Source of the DNA: Candidatus Rhodoferax mariagerensis
GTDB lineage: Bacteria; Pseudomonadota; Gammaproteobacteria; Burkholderiales; Burkholderiaceae_C
Length of the DNA: 64,000 nucleotides
Direction of reading: 5' to 3'
Assembly: GCA_016719055.1 (NCBI GenBank)
Contig: JADKAW010000042.1
Coordinates: forward strand, 62,001-126,000
In this document: positions 1 to 7,986 of the stretch, in pieces
Layout of the letters: the number at the start of each line of letters is the position of its first letter
Numbering within the stretch: position 1 is the first letter of the stretch
Program-made: the position numbers and the translations under genes
Notes under the pieces: generated by a model
Database searches by the model: none
What the model saw: only the letters and a program-made list of their open reading frames with translations
Told to the model about the DNA's origin: nothing

Positions 1-34
1 GCGGGTTGCTTGACGTTGTGAGTTGGGGCAACTG

Positions 35-910
35 ATGCTGGCCGAATTTCTGCAGTTTCTTTTTTCTGGCATCACCGTGGGTGCCACCTACGCGTTGGCA
101 GCGCTGGGTTTCACACTGATCTACAACGCCAGCAATGTCATCAACTTTGCGCAGGGTGAGTTCATCATGCTCGGCGGCATGCTGGCGGTGTATTTCAGCC
201 AGGCCGGATTGCCCTTGCCAGTGGCGTTGGTCCTGGCGATCGTGGTGCCGGCAATTGTGGGCGTGGTGGTGGAAAAGCTGGCAATTGAGCCGGTCAAGGG
301 GGCTGAGTCGGTCACACTGATCATCATCACCATTGGCGCCTCGCTGGTGATTCGTGGCCTGGTCCAGGTCTGGCTGGGCAAGAACACCTTCAGCCTGCCA
401 GCGTTCTCGGGCGACGTGCCGCTGCATTTTCTGGGTGCCACCTTGATGCCACAAAGCCTGTGGGTGCTGGGCGTCACCGCCGTGGTGGTGCTGGCACTGT
501 GGTATTTCTTTAACCACACCCTCCATGGCAAGGCGATGCTGGCCACCTCGCACAACCGGGTAGCCGCTGAGCTGGTGGGGATCAACACCAACTGGGTTTT
601 GTTTTTGAGCTTTGCCATGTCGGCGTCGCTGGGTGCGTTGGGCGGTATTCTGGTCACGCCCATCACATTGACCTCGTACGACGTGGGCATCATGCTGGGA
701 CTCAAGGGTTTTGTCGCTGCGGTGGTTGGCGGCTTGGGCAATGGTCTGGGTGCCGTGGTGGGTGGTCTGCTGGTGGGCATTCTGGAGGCCATGGGCGCCG
801 GCTATGTCTCGTCGTCGTACAAGGACGCGATGCCATTTGTGCTGATTCTGCTGATTTTGTTCTTTATGCCGCGCGGGTTGTTTGGTGGCAAATCCACCGA
901 TCGGGTCTGA
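35..910 (+). CDS. livH: Branched-chain amino acid-type ABC permease LivH
   Basis: Inner-membrane permease of a LivH/HAAT-type ABC importer, about 291 residues, the usual size. The protein is hydrophobic throughout, with roughly eight membrane segments, and the stretch NFAQGEFIMLGG near residue 40 is typical of the family. The ATG at 35 is preferred to the in-frame TTG at 23 because it places the first hydrophobic helix at the extreme N-terminus; no strong ribosome binding site decides the matter. It ends two bases before livM and heads a livH-M-G-F run. The adjoining aromatic and phenylacetate genes suggest an aromatic acid substrate rather than an amino acid; that is inference from context. 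Confidence 0.9.
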   Translation: MLAEFLQFLFSGITVGATYALAALGFTLIYNASNVINFAQGEFIMLGGMLAVYFSQAGLPLPVALVLAIVVPAIVGVVVEKLAIEPVKGAESVTLIIITIGASLVIRGLVQVWLGKNTFSLPAFSGDVPLHFLGATLMPQSLWVLGVTAVVVLALWYFFNHTLHGKAMLATSHNRVAAELVGINTNWVLFLSFAMSASLGALGGILVTPITLTSYDVGIMLGLKGFVAAVVGGLGNGLGAVVGGLLVGILEAMGAGYVSSSYKDAMPFVLILLILFFMPRGLFGGKSTDRV

Positions 911-912
911 GC

Positions 913-1845
913 ATGTCAAGGAGCCCGTTTGTTGGTCTGTATGTCATCATGGCCATTTTGCTGGTGCTTCCCTTTGTGCTGCCCAACAGTTTTTATGTCG
1001 ACCTGGCAATTCGCATGGCGATCAATGCGGTGATTGTGCTGGGGCTGAACCTGCTGATTGGTTTTGCCGGTCAGATCAGTCTGGGGCACGCAGGTTTTCT
1101 GGGTATTGGTGCCTACGCCACCGCGGCTTTACCCGCCCATTTTGGCTGGCATCCGCTGCTGGCGATGCTCGCTGGTATGGTGGCCGCAGGCGCACTGGCG
1201 GCGCTGGTGGCGCGGCCAATTTTCAAGCTCAAGGGACATTACCTGGCGATGGCCACGCTGGGCTTGGGCATCATCATCAACATTGCGGTGCGCAACGAGG
1301 CGGCGCTAACCGGTGGCCCGGACGGTATGCCTGTGGGGCCGATGAGTGTGGCGGGTTTTGAGATTTCGGGCGACAAACACTGGTACTGGATCTGCGCTTT
1401 TGTGCTGGTTTTTAGCATCTGGGCCTCGCTGAGCCTGATTGATTCGCCGTTTGGCCGGGCCTTGCGCGCGCTACATGGCAGCGAGGTCGCTTCTAAAGTG
1501 GTGGGGGTCGATGTGGTGCGCTACAAGGTGGCCATCTTCGTGATGTCGGCGATTTTTGCCAGCTTTATGGGCAGCATCACCGCGCATTACGTGGGTTTTG
1601 TGACACCCAACCTGGCCGACTTTTTCCATTCGATTGAGCTGGTCACCATGGTGGTGATTGGCGGCATGGCCTCGGTGTATGGTTCGGTGGTGGGTGCCGT
1701 GCTGCTCACAGCATTGCCGCAGGCGCTGACGTCGTTTGAAGGCTGGGAAACCGTGGCGTTTGGCACCATTTTGATGCTGTGCATGATCTTTTTGCCCAAG
1801 GGGCTGGTGCCAACGTTGGCCGCCAAGCTGGGCAAAGGAGAGTAA
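913..1845 (+). CDS. livM: Branched-chain amino acid-type ABC permease LivM
   Basis: Second permease subunit of the Liv-type importer, 310 residues and highly hydrophobic. The motif GQISLGHAGFLGIGAYATA near residues 50-70 is characteristic of LivM (BPD_transp_2 family). It would form the membrane channel as a heterodimer with LivH. The ATG lies two bases after the livH stop and the gene ends just before the livG ribosome binding site, so translation is probably coupled. The substrate cannot be read from the permease; see the periplasmic binding protein at 17,058-18,203. Confidence 0.92.
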   Translation: MSRSPFVGLYVIMAILLVLPFVLPNSFYVDLAIRMAINAVIVLGLNLLIGFAGQISLGHAGFLGIGAYATAALPAHFGWHPLLAMLAGMVAAGALAALVARPIFKLKGHYLAMATLGLGIIINIAVRNEAALTGGPDGMPVGPMSVAGFEISGDKHWYWICAFVLVFSIWASLSLIDSPFGRALRALHGSEVASKVVGVDVVRYKVAIFVMSAIFASFMGSITAHYVGFVTPNLADFFHSIELVTMVVIGGMASVYGSVVGAVLLTALPQALTSFEGWETVAFGTILMLCMIFLPKGLVPTLAAKLGKGE

Positions 1846-1847
1846 AC

Positions 1848-2609
1848 ATGGCGCTGCTCGAAGTCAAAGACCTGTCGATCCATTTTGGCGGTGTCAAGGC
1901 GGTACAAAACGTCAGCTTCAGCATTGATGCCGGCATTGTGTATGCCGTTATTGGCCCCAACGGTGCCGGCAAAACCACGCTGTTCAACCTGATCACTGGC
2001 ATCTATACACCCAGCCACGGCAGCATCGTGCTGGATGGCGAGTCAATTGTGGGCAAATCGCCGGATGAATTGGCGCGCCGCGGTGTGGCACGCACTTTTC
2101 AGAATTTGCAGATTTGCATGAACATGAGTGCGGTTGAAAACGTCATGGTGGGCGCGCACCTGCGGCTCGACCGCAACCTGTTCAAAGCCTGCCTGCGCTG
2201 GCCTTCACTGAAAAAACGCGACCGTGAGTTACACACTGAGTCGTGTGAACTGATGTCTTTTGTCGGGCTGGATGCTTTTGTGAATGCCCGCGCCGACGCC
2301 ATGCCCTACGGTGCCCTGAAACGCCTGGAAATTGCCCGCGCCCTGGCCATGAAACCAAGGGTGATTTTTCTAGATGAACCCGCCGCCGGCCTGAACCCCA
2401 AGGAAACCATCGAGGTTGATGCGCTGGTGCGCAAGGTGGCTGATGCGGGTGTGACGGTGGTGCTGGTGGAGCACGACATGAAGATGGTGATGAACCTGTC
2501 AGACCGCATTCTGGTGCTGGACTATGGCAAAAAACTCACTGAAGGCAGTGCCATGGACGTGCGCAACAACCCGGACGTGATTGCGGCGTATCTGGGCGCC
2601 CACGCCTGA
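1848..2609 (+). CDS. livG: Liv-type ABC transporter ATPase LivG
   Basis: Cytoplasmic ATPase of the importer, 253 residues. Walker A is GPNGAGKTT near residue 37, Walker B is VIFLDEP followed by AAGLNP, and the switch histidine is in VEHDM. In place of a classical LSGGQ signature it has YGALKRLEIARAL, the position where LivG proteins usually carry YGxQRRLEIARAL. The ATG at 1848 follows AAAGGAG with good spacing; an upstream in-frame start at 1779 would lie inside livM and is rejected. It pairs with the LivF-like ATPase encoded next. Confidence 0.92.
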   Translation: MALLEVKDLSIHFGGVKAVQNVSFSIDAGIVYAVIGPNGAGKTTLFNLITGIYTPSHGSIVLDGESIVGKSPDELARRGVARTFQNLQICMNMSAVENVMVGAHLRLDRNLFKACLRWPSLKKRDRELHTESCELMSFVGLDAFVNARADAMPYGALKRLEIARALAMKPRVIFLDEPAAGLNPKETIEVDALVRKVADAGVTVVLVEHDMKMVMNLSDRILVLDYGKKLTEGSAMDVRNNPDVIAAYLGAHA

Positions 2610-2622
2610 AGGATCAAAGTTC

Positions 2623-3939
2623 ATGGACGCATTGCGCATCATCAGCGAAGACCACAACAATCTGTGGCGCCTGGCCACCACGGTCGATCAACTGGCCGGC
2701 GAGATGGAAGCGGGCGCGTCGCTGGAGCTGGCCTTTTTTACCTCGGTGCTGGACTATTTTGAACAGTTTGTCGAGCGCTCGCACCACCCCAAGGAAGACG
2801 ACTACCTGTTTCCCATGCTGCGGCTGCGTAACCCCTACGCTGCCGAAACGCTCGATGCGTTGCAGGCCGACCACCGCGGTGGCCTGGGCCGGCTGAACAC
2901 CTTGCGGGGCAACCTGGCTGCCACAGCCAATGGCAGCCTTCCCGTGGCGGACCTGGCCAATCAGTTGCGCGCTTTTACGGCGGGCATGAAAAAACACATC
3001 CTGATCGAAGAAAGGCAGGTGATGCCGCTGGCGCGCAAGGCGCTGCTGAAAGAAGACTGGACCGATATCAACAGGGCTTTTCTGGACAACAGTGACCCGC
3101 TGTTTGGTGAGGCGGCCCAGGCCGAGTTTCGAGAGTTGTACCACCGCATTGTCAGCACCGCGCCCGAGTCAGTCGGTCTGGGCGCGCACAGCGCGGGTGA
3201 TTTGCCACCCAAGGCGGCGGTGGCGCAGGCCGAGGTGTTATTGCGGGTGCAGGGCATGGAGAGCTGTTATGGCCGTATCAAGGCGATCAAAGGCATCAGC
3301 CTGGAAGTGCGTCGGGGTGAAACCGTAGCGCTGGTGGGGGCCAACGGTGCCGGCAAGACCACCTTTTTGCGCACGCTCTCTGGCGTGCAGCCGATGAGTG
3401 CGGGCAGTATCCATTTTGACGGCGAAGACATCAGCAGTCTGCGTTCGGACAAACGCATGCGCCGGGGCATCTGCCAAAGCCCCGAAGGCCGCCAAGTGTT
3501 TGGCCCGCTGTCGATTGAGGACAACCTGCGCCTGGGGGCCTACACCCAGCCGCGGCATCAGGTGGACAGCGACATGGAGAAAATTTTCACCATGTTCCCG
3601 ATCCTGAAGGAAAAGCGCGCCTTGCCGGCCGGCACCTTGTCGGGCGGGCAGCAGCAGATGCTGGCCATTGGCCGCGCGCTGATGGGTCGGCCACGCCTGT
3701 TGCTGCTCGATGAGCCATCCATGGGCCTGGCGCCGCTGCTGGTGCAGGAGGTGTTTGAGGTGATCAAGACCTTGAAATCTCAGGGCATGACGATTTTGCT
3801 GGTCGAGCAAAACGCTCTGGCAGCGCTGGACATTGCCGACCGCGGTTATGTGCTAGAGACCGGCGCGGTGACCTTGACGGGCACTGGCAAACAATTGATC
3901 AGCAACGAACAGGTGCGCGCGGCGTACCTGGGGATGTGA
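2623..3939 (+). CDS. livF: Hemerythrin domain fused to LivF-type ABC ATPase
   Basis: A 438-residue fusion. Residues 1-185 form a hemerythrin-like (HHE) four-helix region with candidate di-iron ligands His11, His54/His55 with Glu58 (HxxxE spacing), His84, and His125 with Glu129 (HxxxE again). Residues 204-438 are a complete LivF ATPase: Walker A GANGAGKTT at 239-247, signature LSGGQQQM, Walker B LLLLDEP, and VEQN with the switch position. Stand-alone LivF is about 235 residues, so the extra N-terminus is an added domain. The ATG at 2623 follows GAAGGA; an earlier in-frame start at 2581 overlaps livG. Hemerythrin domains bind O2, NO or iron, so redox or O2 gating of import is an inference. Fourth gene of the liv operon. 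Confidence 0.93.
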   Translation: MDALRIISEDHNNLWRLATTVDQLAGEMEAGASLELAFFTSVLDYFEQFVERSHHPKEDDYLFPMLRLRNPYAAETLDALQADHRGGLGRLNTLRGNLAATANGSLPVADLANQLRAFTAGMKKHILIEERQVMPLARKALLKEDWTDINRAFLDNSDPLFGEAAQAEFRELYHRIVSTAPESVGLGAHSAGDLPPKAAVAQAEVLLRVQGMESCYGRIKAIKGISLEVRRGETVALVGANGAGKTTFLRTLSGVQPMSAGSIHFDGEDISSLRSDKRMRRGICQSPEGRQVFGPLSIEDNLRLGAYTQPRHQVDSDMEKIFTMFPILKEKRALPAGTLSGGQQQMLAIGRALMGRPRLLLLDEPSMGLAPLLVQEVFEVIKTLKSQGMTILLVEQNALAALDIADRGYVLETGAVTLTGTGKQLISNEQVRAAYLGM

Positions 3940-4023
3940 GCGGTGGATCAGTTTGCTCTTTTCACTGGGTCGGATGTGGCTGTAGCAAGGGGTGCTTGCA
4001 AGCGCTCCGCGATGAAACCCGCC

Positions 4024-4093
4024 AGGCAGGGGCTGCGGGCGTCAGCCTCATACTGGAGTACCAGAAATCGGCAGCCACCCGCAGCCCCTACCT
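4024..4093. repeat. Hairpin repeat, copy 1 of 3
   Basis: Two 16-base arms (4024-4039 and 4078-4093) are complementary at 15 of 16 positions and enclose a core that contains CTCATACTGGAGTACCAG. The core itself can fold (CTGG/CCAG around AGTA). The same 28-base core recurs exactly in the copy at 13,944-14,005, but with different arm sequences that are again self-complementary. It lies in the 378-base gap between the liv operon and the MBL-fold gene. The function is unknown. Confidence 0.75.
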
Positions 4094-4162
4094 CGCTAGA
4101 CGCTGGTTTCAATTTGACGGTTCCAAACAGCAACGGCCGTAATTTGGTGCGCGACGCAGCAG

Positions 4163-4243
4163 AAATGGGGTCAGATCCCAATTCGGCCAACCACTCTTTC
4201 ATTCGTCATCGATCTTTCCCCGAATTGGGCTCTGACCCCTTTT
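4163..4243. repeat. GGGGTCAGA-type palindromic repeat, copy A
   Basis: Inverted repeat with left arm AATGGGGTCAGATCCCAATT and right arm reading AATTGGGCTCTGACCCC, spaced by about 33 bases. The same terminal words appear at 9038-9093 and 11,751-11,824, with a half copy at 5280-5300. It resembles REP-like elements mobilised by Y1 (RAYT) transposases in related genomes, but no such transposase is in the window. Confidence 0.7.
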
Positions 4244-4317
4244 CTGCGGACCACCCAAACGGCGCGTCGTGAATCCGCTAACCACCCGACAAATTCAAAT
4301 TCATCAGCAGGAACCCC

Positions 4318-5277
4318 ATGACCAAAAAATTCGCCTCCCAAGCCGACCTCGAGGTCAAAAAGACCACCTTTGCGCAGTTGTCCAAGCACTGCTGGGCCTA
4401 CACCGCCGAGGGTGACCCCAACACTGGCGTCATCATCACCGACGAGGCCGTGCTGATCTGCGATGCGCTGGCCACCCCAGTCATGGCGCAGAGCCTGATT
4501 GCCGAGATCCGCAAGGTCACCGACAAGCCGATCAAGTACGTGGTGCTGTCGCATTACCACGCGGTGCGCGTGCTCGGTGCTTCGGGCTACAAGTCTGAAG
4601 GCATGCAGGAAATCATCGCCAGCCAGGGCACTTACGAGATGATTGTCGAGCGCGGCGCGCAAGACATGCAAAGTGAGTATGAACGCTTTCCACGTCTGTT
4701 CAACGCCTTTGACTCGATTCCCGGCCTGACCTGGCCAACGCTCGTATTTCAGGAGCATATGACGCTTTATCTGTCTGGGCTGGAGGTCAAAATCATGCAT
4801 GTCGGCCCGGGCCATACCAAGGGGGACACCATCGTCTGGGTGCCGTCTGAAAAAGTGCTGTTCTCGGGCGATCTGATGGAGTTTGACGCGGCCTGCTACA
4901 CCGGCGACGCGCAACTTGAAGAATGGCCTGCCACGCTCGATGCGCTGGTCGCCCTGCAGCCCGAAAAAATTGTTCCCGGCCGTGGCCCGGCGCTTGACAC
5001 GCCTGAGCGCGTGGCCTCTGGCCTGGCCTACACCCGCGACTTTGTCACCACGCTGCTCAGTTCTGCCAAAGAGGCTGTGGCACAGGGCATGAACCTGAAA
5101 CAAGCCATGGCGCATTGCCGCAAAGCCATGGACCCCAAGTTTGGCCATGTGTTCATCTACGAGCACTGCCTGCCGTTCGATGTGACCCGCGCGGTGGATG
5201 AGGCCAGCGGCATCAAACACCCGCGCATCTGGACCGCCGAGCGTGACAAGGAAATGTGGCATGGGTTGCAAAATTAA
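4318..5277 (+). CDS. MBL-fold metallo-hydrolase with altered metal motif
   Basis: A 319-residue protein of the metallo-beta-lactamase fold. The usual HxHxDH motif appears as H79-Y-H81-A-V-R84, so the Asp and the third His are replaced by Val and Arg. A later GPGHTKGD and FSGDLMEFDA keep the other family positions. Such proteins sit beside aromatic ring-hydroxylation genes in related bacteria; whether this one still binds two metals is doubtful. The start ATG follows AGCAGGAACCCC. It precedes the FAD monooxygenase by 44 bases and is probably in the same transcription unit. The exact reaction is unknown. Confidence 0.8.
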   Translation: MTKKFASQADLEVKKTTFAQLSKHCWAYTAEGDPNTGVIITDEAVLICDALATPVMAQSLIAEIRKVTDKPIKYVVLSHYHAVRVLGASGYKSEGMQEIIASQGTYEMIVERGAQDMQSEYERFPRLFNAFDSIPGLTWPTLVFQEHMTLYLSGLEVKIMHVGPGHTKGDTIVWVPSEKVLFSGDLMEFDAACYTGDAQLEEWPATLDALVALQPEKIVPGRGPALDTPERVASGLAYTRDFVTTLLSSAKEAVAQGMNLKQAMAHCRKAMDPKFGHVFIYEHCLPFDVTRAVDEASGIKHPRIWTAERDKEMWHGLQN

Positions 5278-5279
5278 TT

Positions 5280-5300
5280 AGGGTCAGATTCCAATTAACT
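5280..5300. repeat. Half copy of GGGTCAGA repeat
   Basis: The sequence TAGGGTCAGATTCCAATTAA between the MBL gene and the monooxygenase matches one arm of the GGGGTCAGA palindromes at 4163 and 11,751. No second arm is present. Confidence 0.5.
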
Positions 5301-5321
5301 ATAAAAAGAAGGAGACAAGCC

Positions 5322-6995
5322 ATGTTGAGCACCTACAAATACCCCAAATACGAGTATGTCCGCCCACCCGAGCAAAGCGGTGCAGAAAAAAAGCGCTACC
5401 CCGTGGTGGTGGTCGGTGCCGGACCGGTCGGGCTGGCGGCGGCCATTGAGCTGGCGCAAAGCGGCGTGCCGGTGGTGGTGCTCGATGACGACGACACGGT
5501 GTCGGTCGGCTCGCGTGGTGTGTGTTATGCCAAGCGCGCGCTGGAGGTACTCGACCGCATGGGTGTCGGGCAGGCTTGTGTGGACAAGGGCGTGAGCTGG
5601 AATGTGGGTCGCACCTTCTTCCGTGAGCAGGAGGTGTACAACTTCAACCTGCTGCCGCAACCCGACCACAAGCGTCCGGGCATGATTAACCTGCAGCAGT
5701 ATTACCTCGAAGAGTTCGAGATAACCCGCGCCAAAGAGCTACCGAATCTGGACCTGCGCTTCAAAAACAAGGTGGTGTCGGTCACGCCACAGGGCGATGG
5801 TGCCACGCTGCAGGTCGAAACCCCCGACGGCATCTACAGCCTGGAGGCCGATTGGCTGGTGGTGGCCGACGGCGCACGTTCGACGGTGCGGCGCATGATG
5901 AATCTGGAGATGGACGGCAAGATCTTCATGGACCGCTTTCTGATTGCCGACGTGGTCATGAAGGCCGACTTTCCGCACGAGCGCTGGTTCTGGTTTGACC
6001 CGCCGTTTCACCCGGGGCAATCGGTGTTGCTGCACCGCCAGGCCGACAACGTGTACCGCATTGACTTCCAATTGGGTTGGGATGCCGACCCGGAAGAAGA
6101 AAAGAAACCGGAGAAGGTGATACCGCGCATCAAGGCCATGCTTGGGGATGAGCGCGAGTTTGAGCTGGAATGGGTCAGCGTCTACACCTTTCAGTGTCGG
6201 CGCATGGCCGCATTCACCCACGGCCATGTGTTATTTGCCGGTGATGTGGCGCACCAGGTGTCACCGTTTGGCGCGCGCGGAGCCAATTCGGGCATTCAGG
6301 ACACCGACAACCTGTGCTGGAAGCTCAAGCTGGTGATCGACGGCAAGGCACCCGTCAGCCTGCTCGATACCTATTCAGAAGAGCGCACGTTTGCGGCCGA
6401 CGAGAACCTGATGAACTCAACGCGCTCCACCGACTTCATCACCCCAAAAAGCAAAACCTCGCTGACCTTTCGCAACGCGGTGCTGAGCCTGGCGCGAGAG
6501 CACAAGTTTGCCCGCGCGCTGGTCAATTCGGGGCGCTTGTCGGTGCCAGCGTACTTGACCGAGTCGCGCCTGAATACGCCGGACAGTGCGGTGTTTGCCG
6601 GCGACATGGTGCCTGGCGCACCGATGGACGATGCGCCCATGCAAGTGGCGGCCCAGGAGGTCTGGTTGCTTGACCAAGTGGGCAACCGGTTTATGGCGCT
6701 GGCGTCTGTGGAGTCGCCGGCGGATGTGAGTGCCGATCAATTAGCGGCGTTCATCGCGCTGGGCGCTGCGGCCGTCCCCGTGGAGGTGGTGCTAATCGCC
6801 GCCAAACCGGGGCCAGCACCTCTCGGCGTGCGGGTGCTGGTGGACCGCGCCGGTCGTTTTGCCGAGCGCTTTGATGCGCACAGCGGCACCACCTACCTGA
6901 TTCGCCCGGATCAGCATGTAGCGGCGCGCTGGCGTGACTTTGATGCCGGGCTAGTCCAGGCGGCTCTGGCGCGTGCCATCTGCAATGTTGAATGA
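5322..6995 (+). CDS. FAD-dependent aromatic monooxygenase, MhpA-like
   Basis: A 557-residue flavoprotein hydroxylase of the PHBH/MhpA class. An N-terminal Rossmann fold shows VVVVGAGPVGLAAAIELA near residue 28, and the second FAD-binding motif is FAGDVAHQVSPFGARGANSG, where the Asp contacts the flavin ribityl chain. The family uses NAD(P)H and O2 to hydroxylate phenolic rings such as 3-(3-hydroxyphenyl)propionate. The ATG at 5322 follows AAGAAGGAG with good spacing; the earlier in-frame start at 5256 overlaps the MBL gene and is rejected. The next genes (DUF2783, VOC, FAH) fit ring hydroxylation followed by cleavage and hydrolysis. The actual substrate is not determinable from sequence. Confidence 0.88.
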   Translation: MLSTYKYPKYEYVRPPEQSGAEKKRYPVVVVGAGPVGLAAAIELAQSGVPVVVLDDDDTVSVGSRGVCYAKRALEVLDRMGVGQACVDKGVSWNVGRTFFREQEVYNFNLLPQPDHKRPGMINLQQYYLEEFEITRAKELPNLDLRFKNKVVSVTPQGDGATLQVETPDGIYSLEADWLVVADGARSTVRRMMNLEMDGKIFMDRFLIADVVMKADFPHERWFWFDPPFHPGQSVLLHRQADNVYRIDFQLGWDADPEEEKKPEKVIPRIKAMLGDEREFELEWVSVYTFQCRRMAAFTHGHVLFAGDVAHQVSPFGARGANSGIQDTDNLCWKLKLVIDGKAPVSLLDTYSEERTFAADENLMNSTRSTDFITPKSKTSLTFRNAVLSLAREHKFARALVNSGRLSVPAYLTESRLNTPDSAVFAGDMVPGAPMDDAPMQVAAQEVWLLDQVGNRFMALASVESPADVSADQLAAFIALGAAAVPVEVVLIAAKPGPAPLGVRVLVDRAGRFAERFDAHSGTTYLIRPDQHVAARWRDFDAGLVQAALARAICNVE

Positions 6996-7005
6996 AGGAA
7001 GCATC

Positions 7006-7230
7006 ATGTCACTGAACCTGCAACCCAACTTTTTTGAGTCCGGCAAACGCTACTTTCATGCCTTTACACCCGGTGATGATTTTTACGAGGCGCTGATCGA
7101 CACCCACCGCGACCTCACTGACGAGCAAAGCGCCATGGTCAATGCCAAACTGGTGCTGCTGCTGGCCAATCATATTGGTGATATCGGTGTGCTGCGCGAA
7201 GCCATGGCGTTGGCTCGTGAGGATGTTTGA
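7006..7230 (+). CDS. DUF2783 family small protein
   Basis: A 74-residue protein. The segment ending THRDLTDEQSAMVNAKLVLL followed by ANHIGD is the DUF2783 signature. The function is unknown; these proteins are repeatedly found directly behind MhpA-like flavin monooxygenases, as here (10 bases after its stop), so a helper role is inferred. The ATG at 7006 follows GAAGGAAGC; the earlier in-frame start at 6973 lies inside the monooxygenase gene. Confidence 0.8.
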   Translation: MSLNLQPNFFESGKRYFHAFTPGDDFYEALIDTHRDLTDEQSAMVNAKLVLLLANHIGDIGVLREAMALAREDV

Positions 7231-7374
7231 GACTGTGTGTCCTGGGGGCGTTGGGTAAGCCCGAGTCCGGGGCGTCCCCGATTTGGCAACCCCAAGTCCA
7301 CGCGCATCCACGCACGCCGCTGAACGCAGGGCTAGGCACCCCTTTTGATTCGTAAAAGTTAAGGAGACTTCCTC

Positions 7375-7914
7375 ATGCAAATCCAGAAAATCCACCACGT
7401 TGCCTATCGCTGCAAGGATGCCAAGGAAACCGTGTTGTGGTACCAAAAGTACCTGAACATGGACTTTATTCTGGCGATTGCCGAGAATGAAGTGCCCTCC
7501 ACGAAGGAGCCTGATCCGTACATGCACGTATTTCTGGATGCCGGTGGCGGCAATGTGCTGGCTTTTTTTGAGCTGCCAACCCGCCCCGAGATGGGCCGCG
7601 ACCCGAATACGCCGGCCTGGACACAGCATCTGGCGCTGCAGGTCGGCTCGATTGATGAACTGCTCGAAACCAAAGCCCGCCTGGAAGCCGATGGCATTGA
7701 GGTGGTTGGGCCCACCGACCACACCATTTTCAAGTCAATCTATTTCTTTGACCCCAGCGGCCACCGGCTGGAACTGGCTGCCAACACCGGCACGCCCAAC
7801 ATGTCCAAAATGCTCGACGAGGTCAAGTGGGACATGCTCAACGAATGGGATAAAACCAAAAAGGCGCCGCAACACGCGCGCTGGATGCACGATGGCAGCT
7901 ATGCAGAAAATTGA
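7375..7914 (+). CDS. VOC-family (glyoxalase/dioxygenase) protein
   Basis: A 179-residue vicinal-oxygen-chelate protein. Typical metal-ligand positions are visible: IHHVAYRC at the N-terminus, NVLAFFEL near residue 60, TQHLALQV near residue 85, and GHRLELAAN near residue 130. The family contains glyoxalases, epimerases and extradiol dioxygenases. Its place between an aromatic hydroxylase and a fumarylacetoacetase-like hydrolase makes a ring-cleavage or related metal-dependent step likely, but this is inference. A strong ribosome binding site, TTAAGGAGAC, precedes the ATG. Confidence 0.85.
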   Translation: MQIQKIHHVAYRCKDAKETVLWYQKYLNMDFILAIAENEVPSTKEPDPYMHVFLDAGGGNVLAFFELPTRPEMGRDPNTPAWTQHLALQVGSIDELLETKARLEADGIEVVGPTDHTIFKSIYFFDPSGHRLELAANTGTPNMSKMLDEVKWDMLNEWDKTKKAPQHARWMHDGSYAEN

Positions 7915-7939
7915 AAGTTCAATAGAAAATTGGTCTGAA

Positions 7940-7974
7940 AGCCTTATAGATCAAACGCTAGGCGCTATCAAAAT
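7940..7974. repeat. Interspersed 'GCGCTATCAAAAT' repeat
   Basis: Short intergenic repeat ending in GGCGCTATCAAAAT just upstream of the FAH-family gene. It shares its pattern (AGCC, ATAGAT, then GCTATCAAA) with 9132-9178. It is similar to repeats scattered through Comamonadaceae genomes; the function is unknown. Confidence 0.45.
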
Positions 7975-7986
7975 GGGATTTGTTTC

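Noticed and set aside
121..792. Long minus-strand open frame opposite livH
   Set aside because: Low-complexity Thr/Pro-rich translation typical of the antisense of a GC-rich membrane protein gene; livH on the other strand is certain.
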